Virus record (IMG/VR): IMGVR_UViG_3300017772_000174
Location: 1-20,988 of that record
Reading direction: 5' to 3' (one strand)
Source: a virus
DNA length: 20,988 nt
This document shows, piece by piece, positions 8,347 through 15,777 of this stretch. Made by a program: the position numbers and the translations under genes. How positions within the stretch are numbered: position 1 is the first letter of the stretch; the number at the start of each line of letters is the position of its first letter. Below the pieces are notes generated by a model. The model was not told where the DNA came from and ran no database searches. It saw only the letters and a program-made list of their open reading frames with translations.

Positions 8347-8711
8347 CTGTTATCTCCTGATCCTTTGATTACGTTGCGGTCTTTGCGTCCAGTTAACTTG
8401 TCTATATTTAGTTGAGCAATGTCCTCAAGGGTGTAGCCAAGGTCATTAGCTGTGTTTGCTAAGTACCACAAAACATCCCCTAGTTCTTTTGCTACATCGT
8501 GTCTGTTAAAAACACCGTCCCTAATCTGCTTCTTAACCTTCTCAGCTACCTCTCCTGCTTCCCCACACAAGCCTAGTGTTGGGTACAAAATCTTGTGAGT
8601 AGAGGGGTACACGGCAAAACCTACTGCTTTTCTTTGATACTCGTTTAGGTTCTCTACAGTCTTGTCTTGCTGTTGATCCGCAAAGGCATCTATATCATCT
8701 TGGCTAATCAT
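8343..8711 (-). CDS. mazG: MazG-like nucleotide pyrophosphohydrolase
   Basis: A single-domain, 122-residue MazG-type all-alpha NTP pyrophosphatase. The metal-binding signature is GEAGEVAEKVKK (E51, E54) followed by KELGDVLWYLA (E76, D79), matching ExxE-x(12-28)-ExxD. Enzymes of this group hydrolyse (d)NTPs to NMPs. In marine phages MazG has been proposed to alter host (p)ppGpp or to recycle host nucleotides, though substrate preference is unsettled. It is the second gene of the leftward operon starting at the promoter 8890-8918. It is TAATG-coupled to the gene before it and ATGA-coupled to DUF1127. Confidence 0.92.
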   Translation of the reverse strand: MISQDDIDAFADQQQDKTVENLNEYQRKAVGFAVYPSTHKILYPTLGLCGEAGEVAEKVKKQIRDGVFNRHDVAKELGDVLWYLANTANDLGYTLEDIAQLNIDKLTGRKDRNVIKGSGDNR

Positions 8712-8875
8712 TATTCTAATTCCTCTGCTGTTATGTTTTTAATCTTAATGTCTTCTATGTCGTACAGTATGTTCTTAACTTGATCGGCAATAGTAGCCTG
8801 ACGATCAGCTGCATCGACTTCCATGTAGAAGTAGTCAGGGTCTACTTTTACTCTAATTGATACTTCATACTCCAT
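8711..8875 (-). CDS. Hypothetical small phage protein (54 aa)
   Basis: An acidic 54-residue protein starting MEYEVSIRVKVDPD. A beta-strand is followed by an amphipathic helix (IADQVKNILYDIEDI) and an alternating IKIKNI strand, suggesting a compact alpha/beta fold. I recognise it only as a type common beside phage replication genes. The ATG at 8873-8875 follows CTGGAG by 9 bases. A longer frame starting at GTG 8899 would run over the promoter and is rejected. It is the first gene of the MazG-DUF1127-RNR-glutaredoxin-PhoH operon. Confidence 0.75.
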   Translation of the reverse strand: MEYEVSIRVKVDPDYFYMEVDAADRQATIADQVKNILYDIEDIKIKNITAEELE

Positions 8876-8889
8876 TATCGGAAACTCCA

Positions 8890-8918
8890 GTTTTACCACA
8901 TTATGTGCTTTAAGTCAA
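8890..8918 (-). promoter_or_regulatory. Sigma-70-type promoter of the nucleotide-metabolism operon
   Basis: On the - strand TTGACT (8913-8918), 17 bp and TAAAAC (8890-8895) form a promoter just upstream of the ATG at 8875. It follows immediately on the terminator at 8923-8946, so it restarts transcription for the MazG-RNR-PhoH block. Confidence 0.6.
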
Positions 8919-8922
8919 GATG

Positions 8923-8946
8923 AAAAAAGGTGACTAGGTGTCACCT
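8923..8946 (-). terminator. Intrinsic terminator after the phosphoesterase gene
   Basis: On the - strand AGGTGAC (8940-8946) and GTCACCT (8928-8934) pair perfectly around a 5-base loop, followed by six U residues (A run 8923-8928). It separates the replication/recombination unit from the nucleotide-metabolism operon, with a new promoter starting 5 bp further. Confidence 0.85.
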
Positions 8947-8964
8947 CTAAGTTTTGATTCGATC

Positions 8965-9762
8965 TCAGGATCCGTACTCCCGTCTAAGTGTATCAAGCGA
9001 TACCCATTGAGGTTCGTACCTACCGTCGCATATGTTTCTCTTAATGAGAACCCCTTTCCACCACTCTTTGTTAGCCTGTCCTGCCCAAGCCTCTGAATCT
9101 CCTTTGAAGCATCCGACAACTGCCCCAATAGCCCCACCAGAACCAACGTCATCTTTAAAGTACATATCACGTTTATGACTGTGACCAACACTGCAAGAGC
9201 GATACCGCTTTTGTATGAGAGCGTAAGCATGGTGAACACCACTAATGGCCCTGCCAAAGTTACCAGCGCCCACATAGTGAGCATAGTCCACACCGTCGTA
9301 GTTGTAGATGGCTGGTGCTCCATCAATGTACTCGTGATATTCATCAAACCATCTTTTAGTATTGAGGTGAGAGAATGAGATCCCATACTTGTCTCCTTCT
9401 AGTCTAGGGTCATGTGAGATAGCTGTCTTTATTCTATTCTCGTGATTACCTTCAAAGCCATACCAAGTTGGACGCTTTCGTCTTTGTTTCTTAAACCGAT
9501 AACGTAGAAGGTCTTGAGACTCATTGTAGGAGTCAATGTCTACTTCATAGTTTTGAGAGACAATAGACTCAGGCTTGCGAGTATCGTAGGAGTTGAGTGA
9601 TTTCATGTCAGCCCCATCCCCAAGGTCAACAACATAGTCTGGCTTTAAGTCATAGATTAGACCACCTAGCCAATCAAACCTTTCATTACTAGCCGTTGAG
9701 TTTGCGTGTGCACAAGAGAATACGATAGCAGTGCGCTCTTTACTGTGATTACTTATTAACAT
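8965..9762 (-). CDS. Calcineurin-like metallophosphoesterase
   Basis: A 265-residue protein with the order of metallophosphoesterase motifs: VFSCAHAN (15-21, where DxH is usual), VVDLGDGAD (45-52), GFEGNHENR (102-110) and SVGHSHKRD (191-199). The GD, GNHE and GHSH motifs are intact, but the first metal-ligand Asp is a cysteine (C17). Such phosphatases occur in many T7-like marine phages; the substrate (nucleotide, DNA 3'-phosphate or cyclic nucleotide) cannot be told here. Its start overlaps the endonuclease I stop by 7 bases, and a terminator follows. An out-of-frame - strand reading at 8934-9386 is a shadow of this gene. Confidence 0.85.
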   Translation of the reverse strand: MLISNHSKERTAIVFSCAHANSTASNERFDWLGGLIYDLKPDYVVDLGDGADMKSLNSYDTRKPESIVSQNYEVDIDSYNESQDLLRYRFKKQRRKRPTWYGFEGNHENRIKTAISHDPRLEGDKYGISFSHLNTKRWFDEYHEYIDGAPAIYNYDGVDYAHYVGAGNFGRAISGVHHAYALIQKRYRSCSVGHSHKRDMYFKDDVGSGGAIGAVVGCFKGDSEAWAGQANKEWWKGVLIKRNICDGRYEPQWVSLDTLRREYGS

Positions 9763-10160
9763 TTGTTAGGTTCCTTGATCCAGTCCTCGGGTATAACTTT
9801 ATCAGCGTATAGAAATCCATTCTTAGTACACCAGTCTGCATAAGAGCTAGTAGCTCCTTTGTAAAGTTTAGCCCTTGAATTATTAAACACAAAGCGTATA
9901 TCCTTGAGAGGATACTGTGACTTTATCTCCTTATGTTTTCTTCTGTCTGTTGATACAAATCTTCCCTTTGTCTCTATTATGATACCGTTGCTTAGTACAA
10001 AGTCTGGGGTATAAGTCCTGATTTTACTATCTAGCCACTTTATCTTTTCTTCCTCATACGTAAAAGAAACACCTAAGTTTTTAAGATAATCTGCTGTTTT
10101 TTCTTCAAGACCTGATCGATAACCTGCTTGTATCCCCCTAAACCTCGTTTTGATTGCCAT
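9756..10160 (-). CDS. Endonuclease I (T7 gp3-like Holliday junction resolvase)
   Basis: A 134-residue PD-(D/E)XK nuclease matching the T7 endonuclease I layout: SGLEEKTADYL with E20, TPDFVL with D53, and IIIETKG with E63 and K65 (T7: E20, D55, E65, K67). Such enzymes cut branched DNA, resolve replication or packaging junctions and help degrade host DNA. The length is slightly shorter than T7 gp3 (149). The ATG at 10158-10160 overlaps the exonuclease stop in TGATG, and GTGGAG lies upstream. It works beside the exonuclease, as in T7 where gp3 and gp6 act together. Confidence 0.92.
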   Translation of the reverse strand: MAIKTRFRGIQAGYRSGLEEKTADYLKNLGVSFTYEEEKIKWLDSKIRTYTPDFVLSNGIIIETKGRFVSTDRRKHKEIKSQYPLKDIRFVFNNSRAKLYKGATSSYADWCTKNGFLYADKVIPEDWIKEPNKC

Positions 10161-11020
10161 CAGAAGTTCTCCACTTCTTCAACCTTTAAAGGTTTCTTAA
10201 CGTCAGTCAAGTAGACTGGTCCATGAGAATATATAAACTTCTTCAGACCAGGCCAACATGGTTTCTTAAACTCGCAGTATGAACACTCCATCCTTAGTTT
10301 TTTATTAGGAGATGTCTTGCTCATTGGTTCATCTTTGAACTGACGCTCTGGTGGAACTTTGTTGGCTGACATCTTCTTTATGTCTTCAATCTCTTGCGGC
10401 TTAGTCTTTAGCTCATCAGTGAAGTCATAGGTATCTAAGCAGATATGACCATTAACTTTGTCAATAACCAAGAAGGCACCGTGTGTCTTATTTGTCACAA
10501 GTGGGTCATCTTTAGCTGCGTACACATAGGAAGACAACTGAGATATGTAACCAAACGGATCTTGTTCGCGTAAGTTACCCTCTTTAAACTTCTTAAAGGA
10601 ATAAGGAGAAGCAGACTTAACGTCAACAGTTATACCATCAATAACGCAGTCGCGGCTACCCTTGATACCGTGGGCAGACATTCGGTCTTGCTGACCTTCA
10701 ACTTTATGACCTGCTTGCTGTGCAATACCTAAAGCAAGCTCTTCTATCATATCACCGTAGAAAAACTTGAGCAGGGCGTTTGATTGTAGTGGTTCTGCTA
10801 ATTTACTTTGATTAACCTTATACCATAGCTTACGCTTACATGGAGATCCAATGGACGACATTGAAAGGTAATTACGTGCTTTTTGTGGTTCTTTAAATCT
10901 AGACATAGCCATACTTGCAATGTTATCACCGATAACTTGACTGATAGCTTTGTCCCACCCTTTGAGGCCATACAGAACTTGCTCCATGTCCTCTACTAGA
11001 GTATCAATAGTCTTTGTCAT
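10160..11020 (-). CDS. Cas4/RecB-like PD-(D/E)XK exonuclease with Fe-S-type cysteines
   Basis: A 286-residue nuclease. Features seen are SSIGSPCKRKLWYK with C61, GSRDCVIDG (D124), VDVKSAS (D133, K135) and QLSSYVYA (Q161, Y165), giving the RecB-motif catalytic set. A C-terminal CSYCEFKKPC cluster (C246, C249, C255) with C61 makes the one-plus-three cysteine pattern of Cas4/AddB-type iron-sulfur nucleases. It probably replaces T7 gp6 exonuclease in host DNA degradation and recombination. A good AGGAG site precedes ATG 11020. The start lies only about 20 bp beyond the terminator that follows SSB, so it depends on read-through or on an unseen promoter. Confidence 0.85.
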   Translation of the reverse strand: MTKTIDTLVEDMEQVLYGLKGWDKAISQVIGDNIASMAMSRFKEPQKARNYLSMSSIGSPCKRKLWYKVNQSKLAEPLQSNALLKFFYGDMIEELALGIAQQAGHKVEGQQDRMSAHGIKGSRDCVIDGITVDVKSASPYSFKKFKEGNLREQDPFGYISQLSSYVYAAKDDPLVTNKTHGAFLVIDKVNGHICLDTYDFTDELKTKPQEIEDIKKMSANKVPPERQFKDEPMSKTSPNKKLRMECSYCEFKKPCWPGLKKFIYSHGPVYLTDVKKPLKVEEVENF

Positions 11021-11040
11021 ACTATTCTCCTATATCATAT

Positions 11041-11069
11041 AAAAAAGGAGGGCTAACCGTTGGCCCTCC
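11041..11069 (-). terminator. Intrinsic terminator directly after SSB
   Basis: GGAGGGC (11063-11069 read on the - strand) pairs with GCCCTCC (11047-11053) as a 7-bp GC-rich stem, extendable by a G-U and an A-U pair. Six U residues follow (A run 11041-11046). It would limit SSB transcripts from running into the exonuclease gene. Confidence 0.9.
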
Positions 11070-11107
11070 GCGAGGATATTTAACGCTCCTACCCGTACTG
11101 CTTGGTG

Positions 11108-11638
11108 CTAGAAAGGTATGTCACCTGGTGACTCTTTCGTAGGGGCTGCAGGTTCTGGAGCTACCTGAGTTTGAGTGTAGTCTTTAGGAGATAACCCAGA
11201 TCCACGATCTGAATCACCCTCAAAAGATACATGATCAATAACCTGTACTCCTGCTAAACGTGATCCCTTTCCCATCTTTGTGTCGTACACGTCTACGTAA
11301 ACAACTCCAATAGAACCATTACCAATTAGACCATCCTCTGGAGTCCAAGGAGATCCGTCAGGTGCATAGACTTTAGGTGGTCCTGCTGCCCATGTCCTGT
11401 CAAACTTATCCTTCCAAGGTCTCTTGAACTTAACTCGTGCACCTCTGCCCTCAAGGTCTGGTTTTTCTTGTTTACGTACACCAGCTTCCTTCATAACTTT
11501 GAGTGCGTCAGCATCCATGATGATATCAACTGTTGTTGCACCGTCTGTCTCTACATCGTATTCTCCATTATCTCTGTTACCCTCAAAGAGCTTTGCCCAT
11601 TCAAGGATGCCGTGAAGTTCAATAGTTTTAGTAGCCAT
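11108..11638 (-). CDS. Single-stranded DNA binding protein
   Basis: The 176-residue protein has the layout of phage SSBs of the gp2.5 role. A basic beta-rich core (ARVKFKRPWKDKFDRTWAAG, PKVYAPDGSPW, GSIGVVYVDVYD) is followed by a flexible, proline/alanine-rich linker and the tail KESPGDIPF, similar to the acidic/aromatic SSB protein-interaction tip. It would coat the lagging strand and bind polymerase and primase-helicase. AAGGAG precedes the ATG. It sits alone between a strong promoter (11675-11703) and a strong terminator (11041-11069), which suits a protein needed in high amounts. Confidence 0.82.
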   Translation of the reverse strand: MATKTIELHGILEWAKLFEGNRDNGEYDVETDGATTVDIIMDADALKVMKEAGVRKQEKPDLEGRGARVKFKRPWKDKFDRTWAAGPPKVYAPDGSPWTPEDGLIGNGSIGVVYVDVYDTKMGKGSRLAGVQVIDHVSFEGDSDRGSGLSPKDYTQTQVAPEPAAPTKESPGDIPF

Positions 11639-11674
11639 ACTTTTCTCCTTATAGCTATTTGAATTATGTCTATA

Positions 11675-11703
11675 AGTTTAACACACAAACTAGTGTGTGT
11701 CAA
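11675..11703 (-). promoter_or_regulatory. Sigma-70-type promoter of SSB, overlapping the polymerase stop
   Basis: On the - strand TTGACA (11698-11703), 17 bp and TAAACT (11675-11680). The -35 box lies within the last codons of DNA polymerase. The spacer holds an ACACAC/GTGTGT inverted repeat (about 11681-11700) that could be an operator. Confidence 0.72.
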
Positions 11704-13648
11704 GCCAGTTTTTACCTATATCATAAGAGCCTGGTGTGGGAATCTTAAACCCCAAGTCAACACCTGTTTCAGCCATAGTTGTAGCTACAAGTTCGCCCAT
11801 AAGTTTAGCATCCTCATAACTACCCTTCACTTCAATCTGGTACTCATCGTGAATGAACCCTACCATCTTGAAGTCAATACTCTGATCTCTTGCCTTCTTG
11901 TGAAAATTGATTAGAGTATGTTTCATAAGAACAGACTCGCCAGACTGTAAGATACCCGCTAGTGTCTTGTGTTCATTGGGTACTTTGACTAGTCTACCAT
12001 CGTAACCCTTAAAGAATCCTTTCTCTGCTATGTACGGTATCATTCTTCGTTTGAGTGCGGCTAGTCCATCAATACTTTGCTCAAATCTAGTACGAGCATC
12101 AGCTGCTTCCTTTTGATTTACACCAAGGATACTTGCAGTCTTTGCAACGCCAGCACCTAGCAGCCAAGCATATATAAAGGTTTTAGCCATGTCTCTAGTG
12201 CCGTTAGGTACAGCTAAAGCTTTCTTGTTCATGTTGTGTATATCGGTTTCATCCTCTTTCTTACCTTCCATGATAGCCTTAGCATACATCTCAGCATCAA
12301 AGTGACGCCAAAGATAGTCAGCAAGAACCCTAAGTTGAATACCATCTGCATCACAACCAACAAGGTAGCTGCCATCAGGAACGTCCCAACAAGTACGTAG
12401 ATGGTGATCATACTTAGACTTTACTTTTTGAACTGCTGTATTTGGAGTACCGTGAAATGCTGATGGTATGTTAGCTGTGTTAGGCGCATTGTGTGCACAT
12501 CTACCTGTCCATGCTCCTATGTTGTTGATGGTACCGTGGATACGCCCATCGCTACAGACTTGGTTTATCCACTCCACAAGAGAACTTCTTCTACCCTCTA
12601 GTGTTAGCCATTGAGCTAGTCCAGTTGCACCTGACGGTGCATCTGCAGGTAAAGTGTTTAGGTTGTCCTCTGACACAGTATAACCATATCTCTCTAGATT
12701 CTTCAACTTAGTGTCGTAGAACTCTTGATCCATCTTTACTATTTTCTTGCCGTATGGATCTCCTACTCTTAGTCTAAGAAACTTTAGGTGAGTTTTTGTG
12801 CGATCAAAAGGAGCCCAACCTGCATCCCAAAGAGCATCAACTCTATCCTTGGAAGCACCTGGGTTAAACGAAACGAAGTCATAACAAAGTAAGTCATCAC
12901 CCAGTCTACTTGTTGCAACATACTTTTCTTTTGCTTCAAGTACCTTTGAGTAAGGCTCACCATCATTTTTCTCCTTATACTTGAGTGTGTGAACTTTTTG
13001 TAGTTTAGGTGGAAAGTCTTTTTGGAATTGATCTTCTAGTGCACTCTTCTCCTTTATGATACTGTCAAGAAGACTTTGAGCCATCTGGTAATTAAATTTA
13101 AAGCCATGAAACTTAGTACGAACTAATTCAATTTGGAGATCGTGTTCAGCTCTTAGAGATTTAGACCATTGAGGATCGTAGATAACGTCTGAGAAGTGCT
13201 TGAACAAAGCCTCAGTAGTGTCTAGGTCTCCGTACCAGTACTCAACCATTTCATTGTTAAAGTTTTCAAAGTCAGTGTAGTCTCCCTTGTGTACTCCTAG
13301 ACGTAATCCCCAACTCTTGAGACTGTGTGGACCCTTACCACCTACAGGTGGTGGTATATCATAGTCAACTGTTCTAGATATTATTAGAGTATCCAGTACC
13401 TTGTGTGGGTCTAGTCTAGCGTCTAAGAACTTATTTAGAAGAGGTAAATCGTATTGTATGAAGTTGTGACCTACCATCTTGTCTAGGGATAGGTGCCATT
13501 CCGTAGCTTCTTTTCGCGCTACAGGATCTTCATGTATATTCTCAAACTTAAACACCTCTCCTGTGTCTAGCATCTTTCCACCCACTAACCAACACTTGTC
13601 GGGGTGCTCAAGAGCATTTGTTTCTATATCGCAGAAAGCTAATCGCAT
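11690..13648 (-). CDS. Family A DNA polymerase with 3'-5' exonuclease
   Basis: The 652-residue replicative polymerase of T7 type. The exonuclease domain has CDIETNAL (D7, E9), GHNFIQYDLPLL (H61-D67) and YGDLDTTEAL (about 139-148). The polymerase domain has motif A GCDADGIQLRVLADYL (D433), motif B RDMAKTFIYAWLLGAG (R485, K489, Y493) and motif C GFIHDEYQIEV (H600, D601, E602). Tyrosine 493 corresponds to E. coli Pol I position 762 / T7 Y526, a state associated with virulent phages. The order primase-helicase, small acidic gene, polymerase, SSB, nucleases follows the T7 replication block. Its end overlaps the SSB promoter. It is shorter than T7 gp5 (704); I did not identify a thioredoxin-binding insertion. 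Confidence 0.96.
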   Translation of the reverse strand: MRLAFCDIETNALEHPDKCWLVGGKMLDTGEVFKFENIHEDPVARKEATEWHLSLDKMVGHNFIQYDLPLLNKFLDARLDPHKVLDTLIISRTVDYDIPPPVGGKGPHSLKSWGLRLGVHKGDYTDFENFNNEMVEYWYGDLDTTEALFKHFSDVIYDPQWSKSLRAEHDLQIELVRTKFHGFKFNYQMAQSLLDSIIKEKSALEDQFQKDFPPKLQKVHTLKYKEKNDGEPYSKVLEAKEKYVATSRLGDDLLCYDFVSFNPGASKDRVDALWDAGWAPFDRTKTHLKFLRLRVGDPYGKKIVKMDQEFYDTKLKNLERYGYTVSEDNLNTLPADAPSGATGLAQWLTLEGRRSSLVEWINQVCSDGRIHGTINNIGAWTGRCAHNAPNTANIPSAFHGTPNTAVQKVKSKYDHHLRTCWDVPDGSYLVGCDADGIQLRVLADYLWRHFDAEMYAKAIMEGKKEDETDIHNMNKKALAVPNGTRDMAKTFIYAWLLGAGVAKTASILGVNQKEAADARTRFEQSIDGLAALKRRMIPYIAEKGFFKGYDGRLVKVPNEHKTLAGILQSGESVLMKHTLINFHKKARDQSIDFKMVGFIHDEYQIEVKGSYEDAKLMGELVATTMAETGVDLGFKIPTPGSYDIGKNWLDTH

Positions 13649-13656
13649 TATGTTCC

Positions 13657-13923
13657 CTATACTCCAAAGCGTTGATAGTCAATGATAAGCAGTGATAACT
13701 CATCCTCTAACCTTTCTATTCTATCAGGATCCTCTTTATTAGTCAAGGCTTGGACAAGTTCATCTTGAGTTTTCTTAATCTGAGTATCAATTTCAGACAA
13801 GTAAATCTCTAACTTATCGTCAAAGTCATATATGTCCATCTCAGAAGACCCTAGCTCAATCCAATCACTCTCTATCGTAGGAGTATCAAGTTCGAAGTCA
13901 TCATCATCGTAGTCATTACACAT
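13657..13923 (-). CDS. Small acidic coiled-coil protein (88 aa)
   Basis: Very acidic N-terminus (MCNDYDDDDFELD) followed by a long helix with heptad-like spacing (LEIYLSEIDTQIKKTQDELVQAL and ERLEDELSLLIID), so probably a coiled-coil oligomer. No family recognised. I prefer the ATG at 13921-13923, 9 bases after GGAGG, over an upstream non-ATG start. It overlaps the primase-helicase stop by 8 bases and ends 8 bp before the polymerase start, so it is made together with the replication enzymes. A replisome accessory role is only guessed from the position. Confidence 0.75.
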   Translation of the reverse strand: MCNDYDDDDFELDTPTIESDWIELGSSEMDIYDFDDKLEIYLSEIDTQIKKTQDELVQALTNKEDPDRIERLEDELSLLIIDYQRFGV

Positions 13924-15520
13924 CGAAGGCAACCTCCTCTAGTACAGTTGTTTGTGGATCGTAGTAGATAGAACCAGCGTTACCCAACTTACTGAAGGGT
14001 CTGTTTTTATCTACGATAAAGGTTGTAGTATTTCTATCGTCTTCACTATCACTCTCTACGTCACGTTCTAGTTTAAGACATATGATAGCTTCTTCCTCAA
14101 GAGAACCTGCATACTTTGTGCGCCCATCATCATTGACTTGTGAGATAAAGATTACACCTATGTCTAGCTCCTTAGCCAACTGAGCCATACGTGACCCAAT
14201 AGCTGTCAGAAGAGAAGTAGCACCATCAGCGCCACCTTGAGATAAGTAGGCAAGTCGTTGTACGTGATCGATGAATACATAGTCAACACCGTACACTGTA
14301 GCAGCCATGCGAACATAGTCTAGTAGTTTCATAGGATCATCATGTGACCTTAGTTCAAAGACAACTGTACGGTCATCTGCCATTTTCTGTGCGGCAGCAA
14401 TGACGGCATCCTCTGAAACGTTAGATGCTGCTGCATCCTCTTTTGTACGTACATTCTTTTTGAGACCGTAGGTAGCCATAGCCCGATAAGTAGTCGAGCG
14501 CATCTCTTCCATGTGCATTAGCCCAATCTTAACGTCAGGGTCTTGCAGAAGACCACACTCAAAGAAACGAACCATCTCTGTTTTACCACCGCCTCTGGGA
14601 GCTTTTACAAAGGTAAGACCACCTTTGACTAGACCCCTTATCTTATTGTCGAGACCGCTGTGACCTGTAGGTACATATGAATATGGGTTTTCTCTAAGGA
14701 TGGTTTCTTGAATGTCGTCATCACCCATGTAAAAGTTATCTGGGCTAAACCTCTGCGGCTTACGCGCTGCCCACATAAGGGCATCACTATCACCTGCCAT
14801 TAAGAACTCATTGGCATCTTTATGTTTGGACATAGCGACGTAGTAGAACTTGTCAGGAAATATCTCATATAGTTTTTCTGCTGCTGCTTTACCTGCAGTG
14901 TCTTGCTCACCAGCATACACAATTTCTTTGAATGAGTTCAAGTACTCGTAGTTCTTCTTGATAAACCTCTCTGATACAGTAGCACTAGGTAGAGACTTAA
15001 CAGGGAAAGACTTGCCTAGTATTTGAAATAGGCTGGCACTGTCAAACTCACCTTCAGTTATGTAGAGTCTGTTGGAGCTACCTGAGTTAAACTCTGGCCC
15101 AAACAGATCGTCTAGACCACCGCGATCCTTCAACCAAAACTTCTTTTCATCGTAGCCGCGATACTTTACATTGTTTTTCCATTTGAAGGCATAGCGAACT
15201 GGTTTGTTGTCAGCATCTAGTTGCAGCTGAATGCCGTACATCTCACAAACGTCAGGATCAATACCTCGTATCCCTTCGTAGGTTCCTGACTTTATTTCAC
15301 GTTGTATCACTGGTTTCTCTCTTTCTTCTGGTGTATAGTCTTTCAGTGGATAGTCCTGCTTAGCCCAATCGAATACCTGCATACGGCTCATGCCCTCGCC
15401 TGGATAAGATAGACCGCAGCTGTGACATAAGCCAACCTGACGATCTATTTCCCAGCTAAAAGCGTCAGAGGATCCACACGCTTCATAGGGGCAAGGTATG
15501 TTACTTTTGTTATTACTCAT
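13916..15520 (-). CDS. T7 gp4-like primase-helicase
   Basis: A bifunctional 534-residue protein. The N-terminal zinc-binding domain has C10, C15, C32 and C35. The TOPRIM primase domain has LYITEGEFD (E156) and VYAGEQDTAGKAAAE (201-215), where the usual first Asp of D-x-D is E205 followed by D207. The linker is followed by a RecA-like DnaB-type helicase: GGLTFVKAPRGGGKTEM (Walker A 307-314), DYVFIDHVQRL (Walker B D418) and FISQVNDDG (Q461). It unwinds duplex DNA 5' to 3' and makes RNA primers for the polymerase. GGAGAG precedes the ATG, which overlaps the preceding gene's stop as ATGA. Confidence 0.95.
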   Translation of the reverse strand: MSNNKSNIPCPYEACGSSDAFSWEIDRQVGLCHSCGLSYPGEGMSRMQVFDWAKQDYPLKDYTPEEREKPVIQREIKSGTYEGIRGIDPDVCEMYGIQLQLDADNKPVRYAFKWKNNVKYRGYDEKKFWLKDRGGLDDLFGPEFNSGSSNRLYITEGEFDSASLFQILGKSFPVKSLPSATVSERFIKKNYEYLNSFKEIVYAGEQDTAGKAAAEKLYEIFPDKFYYVAMSKHKDANEFLMAGDSDALMWAARKPQRFSPDNFYMGDDDIQETILRENPYSYVPTGHSGLDNKIRGLVKGGLTFVKAPRGGGKTEMVRFFECGLLQDPDVKIGLMHMEEMRSTTYRAMATYGLKKNVRTKEDAAASNVSEDAVIAAAQKMADDRTVVFELRSHDDPMKLLDYVRMAATVYGVDYVFIDHVQRLAYLSQGGADGATSLLTAIGSRMAQLAKELDIGVIFISQVNDDGRTKYAGSLEEEAIICLKLERDVESDSEDDRNTTTFIVDKNRPFSKLGNAGSIYYDPQTTVLEEVAFDV

Positions 15521-15756
15521 ACATCTCTCCTTTTTTCTTTTTGGTAGTATACTCCATCTGGTAGGTCCATAGCAACTAAAATATCTTTCAACTGTTGATA
15601 ACTTATTTCAAGAACTTGTGCTCTGTTTGAATCAGGCAAAAGTTGGCTCAGATACACAGCTCTTTCATCTAGTATTATTTCAACGTCCTCGAAGTGACCC
15701 TTTTCATCAAGAGTTATAATTGATGTGTAGTCATGTTCAGTTTCTATTGTAAACAT
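15517..15756 (-). CDS. Hypothetical phage protein upstream of primase-helicase (79 aa)
   Basis: A 79-residue, acidic protein: a beta-rich N-terminal half (FTIETEHDYTSIITLDEKG, DVEIILDERAVYLSQ) and a helical C-terminal half (ISYQQLKDILVAMDLPDGVYYQKEKRRDV). It resembles small proteins often found beside phage primase genes, but I know no function. AGGA lies about 8 bases before the ATG. Its stop is ATGA-coupled to the primase-helicase start. Confidence 0.75.
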   Translation of the reverse strand: MFTIETEHDYTSIITLDEKGHFEDVEIILDERAVYLSQLLPDSNRAQVLEISYQQLKDILVAMDLPDGVYYQKEKRRDV

Positions 15757-15777
15757 TATTTGTCCTGTGTTGATGCA

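Noticed and set aside
8934-9386. - strand 150-aa frame within the phosphoesterase gene
   Set aside because: Overlaps the frame with metallophosphoesterase motifs, and runs through the terminator hairpin.
10160-11020. CRISPR adaptation module suggested by the Cas4-like nuclease
   Set aside because: No direct-repeat array and no cas1/cas2; context is a T7-like recombination block.
11047-11069. Promoter for the exonuclease using TATGAT near 11032-11037
   Set aside because: No matching -35 at 16-18 bp; the upstream bases belong to the terminator stem.
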